64,000 nt of DNA from Manis javanica (lineage: Eukaryota > Chordata > Mammalia > Pholidota > Manidae), in the NCBI RefSeq assembly GCF_040802235.1, contig NC_133165.1, positions 45,769,629 to 45,833,628 on the forward strand. The letters are read 5' to 3'. Positions 24,721-54,101 of this stretch are shown here, in pieces; position 1 is the stretch's first letter, and every line of letters starts with the position of its first letter. A program made the position numbers and the translations under genes. The notes under the pieces were generated by a model. It did not search any database, was not told the DNA's origin, and saw only the letters and a list, made by a program, of their open reading frames with translations.

Positions 24721-25959
24721 TTTGACCAAATGACTGGTTCTGCCCAATGACATTTGAGAGGAAGGGATATCACTGTCCTCTTCCTTATCCCTGGTGACAA
24801 GCAATATTCCAATAGAGGCTGCTCTATCAGCCTGGGCCCCAGAGAGAAAGAGCATGAAACAGAGGCACAGCTGACCCACAGTAGACATGCACCAGGAGCA
24901 AGAAATAAATGTTTGCTGGATTAAGTAACAGATTTTAGATGGCTTTGTTACCACAGCAAAATCTAGCCTATCCTACTACATGGACCTCACAAGGGGAGAC
25001 TGCTTTTAAATTGTATGCATTAAGACAGACCCAGCACTGATTGTGTGGTGAGGGAGACAAGATATGCTTCAGTAATAGGAAAACAGCCTTGCTGGAAATA
25101 GCGTGGAGTTTCAGTTCACACCAGAATCAGACTCTTAAGTCAGTCTCCTGGTACCAAATTTATCTTTGAAGTTCTCTGAAATTTCTCCTAAAACACGGAA
25201 CAGTATGATCTCTGTTGGAATCCAGCGTCGCCTGTTTTTCTCTAGCACAGGAGCAAATGGCTTTTCTTTGGTTGAATACCAGATAAGGTAACTGATTTGC
25301 TTAAGGATCCGCTTGTGTAAGAAGTTTGTGCCTTTAAACAGCACAGTCATACCCAGCATGGTAAGATGCTGTTCACCAAATCTATTTTCTCTGCCTCCTA
25401 GACTCACAACTGGTCTTTATTTCCCAACATCCTTTGCACATAAATGTGGCCACATGACTAGTTGTAGCCAATAAAATGCAAATGGAAGTGGTATGTGCCA
25501 GTTTCCTGCCTTCCCATTAAACCAGCCTTACACATTCCTCCAGGCACATCTCTGCTGTTTGATGCAAGCAAGCAGCGAGCTCTGGGACAGGTGTTGTAAA
25601 TGGTGGAACCATAAGACAGGAGGAGCCTAAATCCCTGAATCTCCACTTCAGGAGAGCCATCTCCCACTCAGGAGCACCTGATGAATTAACAGGAGTTAGA
25701 AACAAACTTCGATCATGTTTGAGCCATTGTTCATCTTCAGGTTTGTTGCAGCACTTAGGGTTACCTTTAATTACAGTATGAGAGCCAGGAGACTCCCGAC
25801 CTCCCAAGGTAATAGCAGATTCATGGCGCCCATCTGTGCCCTCTCTGAGGTAGAGCCTGTTGAATGGAATGAGCAAATGGAATGCCTTAAAAGGTGGCTA
25901 CTCATTCAGTCTAAAAGCATATAGTTGAAATCCAGGAAGTTATTACTGCACCTATGTGT

Positions 25960-26270
25960 CACCCTGCACTGGCTGCTATAATAAAACACCACAGACTGGG
26001 AAGCTTATAAACAACAGAAATTTATTTCTCACTTCTGCAGGTCTGGAGGCTGGAAGTCCATGATCAAGGCACCAGCATGGTCAGGATCTGGTGAGAACCC
26101 TCTTCCTGGTTCACAGCTGGCACTTTCTTGCTGCGTCTTTAATTGGTGAAAGGGGCAAGAAAGCTCTTTCAGGCCTCTTTTGTGAGGACACTAATCCCAT
26201 TGGTGAGGGCTCCTGACCTGATCACCTCCAAACACTGTCACATCAGGCATTGTTTCAACATTTGCAGGTA
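25960..26270 (+). mobile_element. MaLR-type LTR fossil (MST/MLT1-like)
   Basis: The start 'GCTGCTATAATAAAACACCACAGACTGGG', 'AACAACAGAAATTTATTTCTCAC', 'GGAGGCTGGAAGTCCATGATCAAGG' and 'GAGGACACTAATCCCATTGG' are hallmarks of ERVL-MaLR LTRs. It is an isolated LTR without an internal region, shared across placentals in age. Confidence 0.8.
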
Positions 26271-27660
26271 CACATTCAGATCACAGCCACATAAATGTGA
26301 CTCTACTATGCTCCCTTGATCAAATGCAGTCTAGACTTTCCTCTCCCTTCTCCTTCAGGTCACAGAACCACACTGCAGGTTCCTCCTGGGCTCAGTCCTG
26401 CCACTGGATTTGGACCAGAGGTACCAGGCTAACCTCCAGGCCTCAACCAGGGAGGGGCCTCAGCATCCTCAGTGTGGGTACATTTTCTACTTGAGTGGGA
26501 GATACTCATGTTCTCCTGCCTATCTCCTCCTCTTCTTTTTTAGACAATTTCCTGGGTTTACAGAAGGTAGAGACTCCTGATGTCACTGTAAATGGTCAAG
26601 GCCAAGGAGCCAGTCAGCGGGACTTGAGCAAGTACTCACAGGACTCATGCAGCTGGGGAGAGCTCACAAAGGATGGACAACCACGGGTCTCCCCCCTTGA
26701 CTGGGACCCCGTAGATCAGACAGGGGCTGTCAGCTGCCTCTGCCTTCCATATCCAGCCACCAGTGCTCAGTAATCCAGTCTCATCAACATTCATGTTTCT
26801 GGGAAAAATTTGCAAGGACAGCAATTTAGTCCAGGTGGCTCCCTTCTCTTCTCTTGTTAGCAAAGACAGCAGAAAGCCCTGTTTTTCCCCCTCCCCTTCA
26901 CTCTCCGCTCTGCCAGGCACTTACTCCCTAAACTCCCTTCCTCTTGCTTGCTCACTTGCTGTGCACATAGGAATGTTATAGATGGAGAAGCAGATATATA
27001 TGGCTCCCTTTGCCTCTGTTTGGGGCTCAGACCTTGGGAGATTACTCCCCTCTGAGCCCACTGGTGTAAAATAACCCTCAACACTCCAAGACCTCTGAGT
27101 GCCGCTTGGTTCTTCCGTCAGTGATCCAGTCCAGGTCTTTCCAGTATTTTCTGTAACATTTCCATTTCCACAACTGCCTATTCCACAACTGCCTAGGGCA
27201 CCGACCTCCCTGTTCCCTCAGCTGAGAACCAATCCTCTCCTGAACCCTTCCTGCCCAATCCCTACCACCTTTCTACTTGAGACACTCACCCCTTCACCAC
27301 CAACACCTAAGTGTTACATCCCCTACAGGAACCTCCCTGCTTATCCCCACCTTCACTGGCTTGACTCCCAAGAGGCTGGCTTTCTTCCCACCAATCTCCT
27401 GGGAGAGTGTAGGAGTTGAGGCTCAGTACACATCTGCTAATTTCAGCTCTCCTGGACCTGAGGACCTCTCAGCTAAGCTCTGAGCATTTTATATGGATAA
27501 AATGAGTAACATCTGCAAAGAGCCCTCAGCACAGGATCTGGCATATGGTAGCCTCAATATTGTTTTAAAAACTTGGTGCCAGACATTAGATGTAGCTGTT
27601 ACGGATGGATGCTCCGAACAGTGCCTACTATATGGTGCCCAAAAAATGTTTAAGAGGGAA
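26271..27660. other. Intergenic, no gene recognised
   Basis: About 1.4 kb of unique-looking or very old sequence between the MaLR LTR and the hAT relic. The open frames are short and resemble no known protein. Two adjacent copies of TTCCACAACTGCCTA at about 27168-27196 form a tiny direct repeat. Confidence 0.5.
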
Positions 27661-27662
27661 CA

Positions 27663-27835
27663 GTGATTCTCAATGTTACTGGGAGGAATCAACCACCTGG
27701 AGTTTATTAAAGATGCAGACTTCTGGGCCCATCCCCCACCAATGGTGACTTAAGGTCTGGCACAAGGTCTAAGCAGCTGAATTTTTAAGACACATCCCAC
27801 AGAAGGTCTAAGGACTACTGCATGCTGAGAAACCA
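27663..27835. mobile_element. hAT-Charlie relic (MER5/MER20 type)
   Basis: It starts 'CAGTGATTCTCAATGTTACT', continues with 'GATGCAGACTTCTGGGCCCATCCCCCACC' and ends near 'GCATGCTGAGAAACC', the layout of short mammalian hAT elements. Confidence 0.6.
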
Positions 27836-28171
27836 ACTGATCTACTTGTGAATATTTATTAAGCAGCTATGATACGCCAGGTTAAGGTTAACCTTTATTG
27901 CAGGGATAGAGAAGGAACAAGAAAAGTCTGTGCTTTCAGTTTACATTCTGTGGGGGGGTGGAAAACGTCAGGCACACCGATAAATATGGACGGCCAGTGT
28001 CAGAAAATAAAGCAGTAGAGCAATGAGGACATGGCAACAGCTTAGGTGGCAAGGAGTCAGCGAGTGAACAACCGGGGTAAAAGCATCCAGATGGATATCC
28101 CTTTTCCCCCAGTCTTCCCTCAACCCAGAGTATCTCAAAGGAAACCAAGCCCAGGATAGTGAAGCCCTGCC

Positions 28172-28177
28172 TTTATT
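28172..28177 (-). terminator. CDIPT polyadenylation signal
   Basis: TTTATT on the plus strand is AATAAA for the minus-strand gene. It lies about 520 bases past the CDIPT stop codon, which gives a 3' UTR of roughly 0.55 kb. Confidence 0.7.
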
Positions 28178-28694
28178 ATCTAGGCTTTCAGTCAAGACAG
28201 ACTGGACAGAGAGGGCTATAGTGGGAAAGGTTCCAGACAGCCCCTTTTCTTCTGGCCTTGGCACCTGCAGGCTTCCTCGGGCCAGGAGCAGAGGTCCGAC
28301 TCCCTGCCTCTTGCGAAGCCTGGCCCCTGCCCAATCTCCCTCACACTCGTGTCCCTGAAGTCTCAGGTCAAGCCAGACCCCAGCGCTGAGCCAGCATGTG
28401 TGACAATGCCAGTCCTCAGGCCTCTTGGTGCCCCAGGAGCACTGCCCTTATGGGTGGGGCCACCAGAACATCTTTCCTATTTGAAGTCCAGGTCCTTGGG
28501 GATCACAGGGATGGGAATGGTCTTCAGGATTATGGAGAACATGACATCCCCAGAGAGGGTTACCCCGTTCCCAGCATGTTGGATAACATGTTAGGAAGAC
28601 ATGAGAGTGGGACCTCCTGGGAGGGAGAGGGGACCCTCGTGGTACCGTGAGACTCCCAGGGCAGGTGGACAGCCAGGGGCTGGAGGTTCCAGGG

Positions 28695-31314
28695 TCACTT
28701 CTTCTTGGCACGGTCTGCTGCATCCAGGACAGCCATGTTTCGAGCAGCTGTGACCAGGTGGATGACACTGATGACAGACTTCAGCAAAGCAATGGGGGCA
28801 GTGATCCAGAGACCCATTCGGAAGAGACCCACAGAGCCAACTGTGGGAAGGGAGCCAGGGCAACACAGAGAAAATGGGATGCAGGTGAGGAAGGGGCCCA
28901 GGTGGCTGCTGGCTTCATCTCCCTGGGCAGGCCAGAACCCCCTCCCATCCTCCTGCCCAGCCCGTTTCCTACCTAAAAGTCCCTCGGAAAAATTGAGCAA
29001 GTAGAGGAGGCAGTAGAAAAGTTCGTTCCCAGCACACAGGATAAACAGAGCAGGCTGCACAAACAGCAAAAAAGGCTGCTAACAAGAGGGCAGGGCACTG
29101 CGCCCTGACCCTATCCCCCAACTCAGGGGTCAGGGCCAGAACCCTCTGAGGGCAGGTAGCAGGAAGGCATTGTACTGGAGGAGCAGGTGCAGAGGGTGGG
29201 ATGGGGCTAAGAGGAAAGAGCCATCTCCACATACTGTCTCTCTTTTGAAAAGCACTTTGAGAAGCTGCCTCTGCTACAAATAAAGCCCGCACTCCTTGTC
29301 ATGGCCTAAGGCCTTTTGAGAGCTGGCTCTGTGACCTCTCCACTCCTCCTACCTGCCCCCCACTCCCCTCCAGTCACTCAGTGCCTCCCTCGGTGCACCT
29401 GGGCCTCAGGCCCACTAAAGCCTGAACCAGTTCACACAGGCCCTTCCCACTGAGCCTACCCTCCTTAGTGCTTCAGCTTACAGACCTCTTCTCCCATGGG
29501 ACAGGCTGGGGGGCTAGCTGTCCCTCCAGTGCTAACCTGGGACCAGGGCTCAGCCCAGGACTTGGCATCAACTTAGTAAATAAGGGAGGGGCAGGAAATG
29601 CTCACTCTGGAGGTGTAGTAGATCTGAAGCACTGGATTTCCAGACAGGTCAATCATCTTGTGACTTTCACTGCCTCGGACCACAGAACTTGGGGAGAAAG
29701 TAGGGGGACTCCATGAGCATTCATTACCATGAACGCCCATCCAATCCTCCTAGTGATTCCCGCCCCAGGTAGGTACTGCAACTGCCTCTATTCAGAGGGG
29801 CTGCAGTGAAGCTGAAGACTCCTGTTTTGCCCAAACAATTACCTACCTGGGGGCAGGGTCAGGACTCAAAATGCCACATTCAAAAGCCCCCAGCCCCTTC
29901 CCAAGAGCTGTTATCTATTTGGAATCCTTGACTATCCAGTCAAAAGTCTTAGGGACTGCTTAATTCAACTGTCAGCAGAACTGAAGCTGATACAGAGAGG
30001 ATTTTCCCAGTCCTCCAAAAAAGCAGAGCTAAAAAGGGGCCTTCCCAAAAGAAGCCTATTGCCATCCCAGACATCCGGACACCCTCCCTCCCATACAGTC
30101 TCACCCCTCCCCATTGCCAGTTTTCTTCAACTGGTCAACACCCCCAGAATCGCAGACCTATGGAGGTGCAGCCAGTGGCTGGCCACATCCAGGCTCATGC
30201 TGAGCTGGAAGAGAAGGGTGGCACGAGGGTACAGCAGGGCCAGGTTGACCAGCAGACACATGGTGGAGCAGCGGTCCGTCAGCATGTCCAGCATGGCCCC
30301 AAACCGGGTCCCTGAAAAACGGTGACTATTAGGTGGGTAGAGGCTGTTGGGGGCCATAGATCTATGACAAGGGCTATATATTTGGTGTTATCAACTCCAA
30401 TGCAGAATTTAGAAGACGATGGAAAATGTTCACCAGTCACTGTCCGGAGAGAACAGGCTGCTCTCTGTGGTGTAAGGCCAGTGTGCAAAGTTCACCATGA
30501 CGTGAAATGAGGCATGGGAGAGCAGTGTAGGCGTGGGTGAGACAAAGCCAGCCCTACAACACATCAATCCCAGAACCAAGGGTCCAGGTCTCAAGACAAG
30601 GAGACTCGAGGACTTACGGGAAGTCTTGGAAGTGGGTCTGGAAAACAGATTAAAAAATAACCTTCCAAAAGCCATCCCCTTCCCTCTCCATCCTCCCTCA
30701 AAACCTGCCTTCTGGAAGCCCTATTGCTGGTGCCTGGCACACAGTAGACGCCCAATAAACACCTGTTGGATGGATGTTTATTCAGAGAGATCTCCTGCTC
30801 TGCTACTGTCATGTCCAGTCTAGCTCCCCACACCCCTCACTATCAGTGAGTTCTTCTCAACAGCTAGCTTAAGTAAGTCCCTTGGGCTACAAAACCTGGC
30901 CATTCTGTTCTGTTTACTACAACGATGGGAATGACTAAGCTCCCGGATTCCCGAGGACCCACCCACCCTGAGGTCCTGAGGAAGCAGTAAAAGAGGGCAG
31001 AGGGTAGTTGGACTTCTGGATATAAGAATTGTATATCACCTTGATTAAGGGCTCGAGCAGCGTGTCCATCGAAAGCGTCCAAAAGTCCGCTGAGCAAGTA
31101 GAAGGAGGAGGCCGTGAGGGGGCAGCAGGGCATGAAGTAGAAAGAAATGATGGCGAAGACAATCCGGGCATAACCTTGGGATGGAACGAGGGGAGACAGG
31201 GTGGGATCAGGGAGCCTGCCCAAGGACCCTCGCCCTCGCGTTCGACCCCGGGAGCCGCAAACAACACTCACCGATGAGGTTAGGCACGAACAGGAAGATA
31301 TTTTCGCCTGGCAT
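28695..31314 (-). CDS. CDIPT: CDP-diacylglycerol-inositol 3-phosphatidyltransferase (PI synthase), complete
   Basis: It makes phosphatidylinositol from CDP-diacylglycerol and myo-inositol in the endoplasmic reticulum membrane. Six exons in transcription order: 31314-31272, 31174-31040, 30311-30158, 29687-29606, 29054-28973, 28840-28695. They total 642 nt, 213 aa, the same as human. The CDP-alcohol phosphotransferase motif is whole: D50-G51, A54-R55, G64, D68 and D72, carried across the exon 2/3 junction (FDGHAARALNQG then TRFGAMLDMLTDR). Several hydrophobic segments follow (FAIISFYFMPCCPL, PALFILCAGNELFYCLLYLL). The C-terminus is lysine-rich (RAKKK), fitting ER retention. Start MPGENIFLFVPNLIG; human has MPDENIFL. 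All junctions are GT/AG and in phase. Confidence 0.97.
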
Positions 31315-31640
31315 CGCGGCGGCCCCCTAGGCGCCACGGATCTGATCTGGAGGTGCCAGCTCTATCCCCGCTCCGCAGCGCGGCCTCACCCTCCGGCCCG
31401 GCGCAGCGGCCGCGCCAACCGCGCACAAGACCCTGCCGCCCCAGGCCAGCCCCAGATGTTCAAGCTCGCTGCCCGCCGGAGCATGGGCCGGAGGTGCGCG
31501 GGGCCCTTCCAGTGGGCAGACCCTCGCCTCCGCCCGCCCCGCAGGCGCTCCGGTCCCCAGCTGAGGCCCCCGCCGCTCTACTGTGCACCTTGCAAAATTG
31601 GAAAAAGAAAGAGGCTTAAAAATGGCTGCGCTCCCTTTAA
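31200..31640. promoter_or_regulatory. CpG-rich CDIPT promoter
   Basis: The start codon of CDIPT sits in a stretch dense in CpG and GC boxes (GCCCCGC, CCCGCCC type runs between 31360 and 31570) with no clear TATA box. AAAATGGCTGC at 31618-31628 resembles a YY1 site, here in plus orientation. This is typical of a housekeeping CpG-island promoter. The transcription start was not fixed. Confidence 0.65.
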
Positions 31641-32129
31641 GATTTGCCCGCTTCCTTTTCCTCTTCCTCCCTCTGTCCCTTTCCTTCGGCTCGTACCAAA
31701 TTGCTAGAGACAGGGGGAGATGAACCAGAGACACCGAGCAAAGGAAGGAACGAAAAAGGAGAGGTCAAAAGAGAAGGAGGCCTAGATGACCATCTCTGCT
31801 TTCCTCCCGGGGGAGGGCATGGCATCCTGGAGACAAAGAAAAGGGAAAAGATTCCGTCCTCCTGAGAGGCAAGCTGATTTAGTAGAGTCCACATTTTTTT
31901 TCTTCCCCGCCCCCTCTCTTTTGCTCTCGTTTGCTCTCGCCGTCTCCACGCGGAGAGATGACCGTGGAGGGCTGTTGCGGGCGGGGTTGCTTCTTGCATG
32001 CCCCTAGTGGTAGGAGGATTAGGTCTCAGGTTCCACCTTTTGTGACCTTTCCAAGTTTCTCAAGCCTCCTCTGGCTCCTTCAAGTTTCACCGCCCCCAAA
32101 GAGGGACCTAGAGTTGGGAGGAGGAGAGG

Positions 32130-32215
32130 CCGTAGGAGCGCATGCGATAGGCTAGGAAAATGGCCCCCTGCTTTCGGTTCTAGAGTCCCTAGTCTCCCGG
32201 CAACGAAGCAGCGGA
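32130..32215. promoter_or_regulatory. NRF1 / YY1 / X-box motif cluster upstream of CDIPT
   Basis: Within 70 bases: the palindromic GCGCATGCG (NRF1) at 32138-32146, AAAATGGC (YY1-like) at 32157-32164, and GTCTCCCGGCAAC (RFX X-box-like) at 32192-32204, in locally CpG-rich sequence. It is about 0.8 kb upstream of the CDIPT start codon. It could be a distal CDIPT element or the promoter of a divergent plus-strand transcript; human has a noncoding opposite-strand transcript (CDIPTOSP) at this locus. Confidence 0.5.
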
Positions 32216-34270
32216 AACTCCGCAGACGCCAGGATTTTTATAGCACGGGTAGCGGCACCGCCCCGGGTCCCCCTCTTTCCAGCCTTCCTCCCCAACTCCA
32301 GCTACCCGTACCCCCCGAACCTATAATAGGTGCCCCTTTGCCCTCTCCACCCTCCCTCATGCCGAGTAGCCCGAGATTTCTGCCCATCTATGAGGTCCGG
32401 GGCAGCACGGAGGCTGCCTTGTCTTGGAAAGGGCCTTGGGTGGGAAGATGGGAAGGAGGTCCCCTGGGCAAGGTGGGAGAAGGGATTGTTGTGGGCATTT
32501 CCACCCCGTCCTTGACCCGCGAAGATTTAAGGCAACGGATTTGGCTTTTTTTTTTTTGCAGAGGGAGAATTGAGATCACAGGAGGGTTCACCTAAAGGCC
32601 TTGCTTAAATGTGAGCCCAGGGAATGGTGATGGGATGGGTCTGGGGGAGATGGGCTGGTGTCTCAGTCTAACAGTGGCTCCAACTGTTCCCAGAGGGATG
32701 GCATCCACTCCTACCAGGAATGAGGAGAAAATGGGCAGCTGGCTGCCCCAACCTGCAGCCTCCTTGGGTGAAGCAGCAACCTCCTTGGGTGGAGATCTGG
32801 TGAGCAGGGGTGGGTTGGGGGAATGAAGTGGGGGGCTCCTAGGCACTGAAACCTCCAGCCTTGAGACTCTAGCCTAGAGACTGAGCCCATAGTCCCCAGC
32901 ACTAGGCCCTGAGACCCCCAAAAGCTGCCCCCAACTTTGAGGGCCTTCTGGGACGAATTTCAAGGCCCAGTCCTCCAGTACCAGACTCCTTAGACCCAGA
33001 GCCCCCAACTTAGGGACCTTCAGACCCAGGACTCCCATGTGGGAACTCCCAGCCTGAGCCCCTCTGACCCTCCCTTTCCCAGAAGGTTTCATTATCCCGT
33101 TCTGGGGAATTCCTGACCCAGGTCAGCACAGAACTCGCCGATAAGGCCTTGTTTATCGCTAGCTACCACATGAACCCCATGCATACCAAGGAAAAACAGA
33201 CACAAGACCGATAACTCAGATTTCCAAACATGGTGACCCTCACTCCAGGACCACTGTATCCAGAAACCCTTCCCTGCCCTTCCTTCGAGACCCTGACCCC
33301 TTTCAACCACAGCTGACCTCTTCACAAGTCAGCCTTTTCCTGCTTCCCACAGCCAGCCCTAGGACTGAACTGTGCCCCCCGACCCATGAACCCAGGACCC
33401 ACTCCTCACTGCTGGCCTGGAATCATCTCAGCCCCTCCCTTCCTATCAACACCTTTTACTGGCTGTAGAGATAGTAATTTCTCCGATTGGGGTCTCTACT
33501 TCCAGTGTTCTTCACCAAGACCTGAGGCACCAATACCCGGTGAGGCTTCAAGGGAGAAGCCCTTTGTCCTGGGAGAATGATGAGGAGCCTGTAGGGGAGA
33601 GAGCAAGGGTTTGACAACATCCCAGCAGGGTAGGGGAATTTTTAAACCATGTGGTCTTATTCTGTTTTGTTCTGACCCTTGAATTCAGAGCTCTTAGCCT
33701 TTCTTTTCCTTTCTTCTCTAGCTCTGACAGAAACCATACCCATACCAAGGCACACCTCCTGCCATCCCCTCGTGACAAGGTATGCCCTGGGCCTGGTGGA
33801 TTACAAGGCCATTTAGTATTAACCAAATATTTAGAGTCCCTGTTTCAGGAGCTTGGGACACAGAAATGAATGGTAGTCTCTGCCTTTGAAGAGTTCACAA
33901 TTTAGTATGGATCCAGCCAAGTAAATGGCTGGTTATAATAGAGATACATCCCCATAATAGAAATGGGAACAGTGAGAAGAGCATTTATCCCAGCCTCATT
34001 TGGGACAGGAAGGAAAGGAAACATGGAGCTTCCTAGAGGAAGTAACACCTAAAGAAAGAATTTTACAGGAAAAAATGGGCTGGTAGGGGTATTCCAAGTG
34101 GTGGGGCATACATAAGCAAAGGCAGAGAGCTGAGTCTCAGTAGAATGAATATGAGTGTGTATGTATGTGTGTGTGTTCTTAGGATGGGAGAGGGTGGAAA
34201 CAGAAATAGTTTAACCACTGGAGTATAGAGACAAGATACCAGGGGCTCATCGAGACTTTATGAGTGCCTT
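32216..34270. other. Intergenic, no gene recognised
   Basis: No convincing exon. The part 32850-33080 is C-rich and loosely repetitive, with recurring 'AGACCC..CCAGCCT' and 'GAGCCC..CAACTT' words, perhaps a decayed minisatellite. A short GT-rich tract lies near 34155-34175. Confidence 0.4.
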
Positions 34271-34276
34271 ATTAAG

Positions 34277-34508
34277 ATCCATTGATGGAAGAGAGGTGAG
34301 TGGGTGGGTGGATGAATGAGGGATACATGGATTGGCAGACAGATGGATGGGGAATGATGGGTGTAAGTGTGGATGGAGAAATGCATGAATGGATGGATAG
34401 GTGGAAGGACAGTGGTGGGTTAATGGATAGATGGGTAGATGGATGAATAGATAGCAGGAGAATGGTTGATGGATAGCTAGGTGGGGCTTAGGGAGTGGAT
34501 GGAGGGAT
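34277..34508. repeat. Degenerate (GGAT/GATG)n simple repeat
   Basis: Imperfect tetranucleotide array dominated by GGAT, GATG and TAGATGG words over about 230 bases. It is interrupted often, so it is old. Confidence 0.85.
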
Positions 34509-35179
34509 AAGAAGACATGAGCTTGGATCCAAAGAATCAAAATTCTGATTCTTTCCTAGGGAACTCTGCCTAGCAGTTTGACATCTGGAGGATGATCCCA
34601 ACCCTCTGTGGTGCTGCTTTTGGGCTCTCATGCCTTGCCCCATTCTGTCCCTCTAGAACATGCCTCAAAGCTCCTCTTTCAGAACTCATTAAATACTTGG
34701 GTTTGGGGGTGATTCATAGTCATGAGCAGCATCAACCCTTAAGCTTCCAGAATGTTCTGGAACCAGCACACACCTCTCCATCCTCAGCTGGCAACACCAC
34801 TACCAGAAATCAAAGGCTTTAATAAAAACACAGAGATCCTGCCTTCCTCCCAACCCAGGCGTGCTCTGGTGTGGCTTCTCTGGGGTAGAGATGTGAGAGT
34901 GGCCCTTTTTTTTTGGCCAGATGTGTGGGCATATTATTGGAATGATTTTAATTCAGTTATTAACCTGTTGGCACAGATGAGCTCATAGGTCCAAACCAGC
35001 CTCCTAGGCAAACTCCAGCACCTTAAGGTACAGTTCTGTGGCATCTGAGACGGTCCACCCTTGCTTCTGAAGAGCTACCTTTGCCACCACTGTCAGTGGT
35101 GAGATCTCCCCTCTGACCTTTGGGGCCTCATGCCTACAGGAATATGTCACACCCATTACTAGCCAGAAGACAGTGAGGT

Positions 35180-35370
35180 AGGCTTTGTGAATTTGCATTT
35201 AAATCCCAATCTGGCACTTAGTGGAGCCTCCTGAGAAAACCAGTTCACATCTGAGCCTCAGTTTCCTTAACTGAAAAATGGGAATAAACTGTCTGTTTCA
35301 CAGGATCCTTGTGAGCAATGATGCAAAGTGCTTAGCACAATCCTGACACAGAATAAATGCCCCCAAACCT
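35180..35370 (+). repeat. MIR SINE
   Basis: Plus MIR: 'GAGCCTCAGTTTCCTTAACTGAAAAATGGGAATAA' and 'GCAAAGTGCTTAGCACAATCCTGACACA'. Confidence 0.65.
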
Positions 35371-36089
35371 TAGGCTACTATAAAGATCAGTTTGCCACAC
35401 TTCTCCTAAAATTCAACCTTCTATTGAGTATTTTTGTATCATCTGTCTTAAAAGTGTTTCATTGTATTTAAAATTTTAATTAAGTAAAATCCAATTTGTT
35501 TGGAGAAAGACTTTAGACAAACAGGCTATACATTCCTTACAATGTTTTAAAATAGATAAAGTAAAAAAGGAGGCCTACAGGATACAAAACAAGTTCACTG
35601 TTAGTGAAATGCTGCAGATCTGACCAGTACTTGGTTGATAGGTACAACAGGTATGCTTGAAAGAAAAAGAGTGGAACACTAGATGGATACAAAAATTCTC
35701 AAAAAGGGGTTGAATTTTAGGTAAACCATTCATGAAACAGAGAGCCATTTGCCTTCCCCCAAACAGTAAGTGGGGAGAGGTGGTTACTGTTAGTTATCTT
35801 CTGGCGAGAGGACCTAGAAACATCAAGTTCTTACGCAGAGACAGCTGAGGCCCAGAGGGGGCTTGTCCTCCCAGCCAGTCCTCCACAGAGGCTGAGCCAA
35901 AAACCAAGCTTTTTGACCCCAGGCCAGCCTACTTGACATCGCCCTGTGCCCAGTCGTGGAGTTCCACCATTTTCCACACTGTTCCCCTTTCCCCAGCCCT
36001 CTCTTTGGAGAGGCTACCGTCTCCATCTGTTATGCTCTGTGATCCACCTTCCCACACTCCACCAGCCAGTTACAAATGGTGATTTTCTG

Positions 36090-36095
36090 TTTATT
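36090..36095 (-). terminator. SEZ6L2 polyadenylation signal
   Basis: TTTATT on plus is AATAAA for the minus-strand gene, 465 bases past the SEZ6L2 stop. Another copy at 36385-36390 is 170 bases past the stop and could serve a shorter 3' UTR. Confidence 0.65.
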
Positions 36096-36559
36096 GCTCA
36101 AAAACAAAATCCAGAAGCAAAGGTAGAGGGTTGTAGGTTGGGGAGATAGCAGGAGGTGGGTAGGGGCCTTGTCCCATCTCTCCCCTTCATCCCTCCTGAC
36201 CGTCCAAGGCCAAAGGAACTGTAGAGCCCTCGGGCAATCTTTGTGAGGTGTCCTGGGCTGCAGCAGCTCCAGGAGTTGCAGGTGGGCTGAGTTCCTCTCC
36301 CAGGAGGATCCAAAAGCTGGTAGGGGGTGGGCAGGCCCCTGGTTTGGCAACTGAGAAGAGGAGCTTTGGGTGGCAGGATGCTGGTTTATTTACTCTAGGG
36401 TCCCCAGGGCCCATCAAAGCCCCCCTGTAGGACCAGGAGACTATTTACACAGCAGGGAGGAAAAGAACCAGAGACCAGGTCCTGAACCCCTCCCTGCCCA
36501 GAATGAGAAGAGAAGGAGCTTGGGACAGGTTCTGGGTCCTGCAGCTTAAGTCTTGGGGT

Positions 36560-53330
<16,771 letters not shown>

Positions 53331-54101
53331 TGCTGGGACACTTGGGTCCACACAGCTGGCTGGATCTCAAACCGGGAGAATGGGGGAGAGAGGCCAAACA
53401 GCTTACGGTGGCCTGAGGTGGGGTTGAAGATCGGGAGGATCCCTACAGTGCCCTAGTGGGGTGGGGGGGCTTGGCGAGTTGGGGAAAGGGTTGCGGAACC
53501 TGGAGAGTCGAAGCTTGGGTACTGGAGCTGCGGGAGGCAGAAGCTGAGAAAGGTGTCGAGCTCACGTCAGATCCTGGGGACGGGCGAAGGGAGGGGCCTG
53601 GGATTTATCTGGGGGCGGAGGGTGGGGGAGGGAGGAGGAGGAAGTGCAGATGGAGGAAGGAGGAACCAAATGAGTTAGCATCTTAATCCTCACTCCCGCG
53701 GCCCCTAGGGAGGCAAAGGAAACTCTGGTCCCAGCAGTAAAAATACACCACCTCCCCCAGCCATTACGGCACATCTGGAATCTGAATCTCCTTTTCCCAT
53801 TGTACAGAGGATCAGCACAGCTGGGTTCGCTCCTGTCCACCCCAAATATGCCCCCTGCCCGGATTCAGATCCCTAATGGGCTTTTCCTTTCTCCTTAACA
53901 GAAGTTCATGTGGAATGAGCTTTCTGCTCCTCCAGGAAAATGGCAAGTTGCTACGTTTATGAGAAGTCTAAGGGGTGACGGACCGCGATCTGGGGAGGGG
54001 AGACCTCCTCTTACATACAACATGATCCCAGCCAACTGTCAGATAGCTTCAACTTTGATTATTTGTCTCCTGGCCTCCTCTAACACCTCTGGAGGGCTCT
54101 T

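Noticed and set aside
25135-25407. 90-codon minus-strand frame (ILKQISYLIWYSTKEKPF and onward) that looks protein-like
   Set aside because: It has no ATG at its start, no flanking exons and no family I could name. It may be a scrap of an old element or retrocopy, but I cannot support a gene.
31201-31707. 168-codon plus-strand frame over the CDIPT promoter
   Set aside because: Arg/Pro/Ala-rich frame typical of CpG islands and antisense to CDIPT exon 1.
32850-33080. A possible second minisatellite upstream of CDIPT
   Set aside because: Recurring words are seen but no steady period could be followed by eye, so I left it as a remark only.
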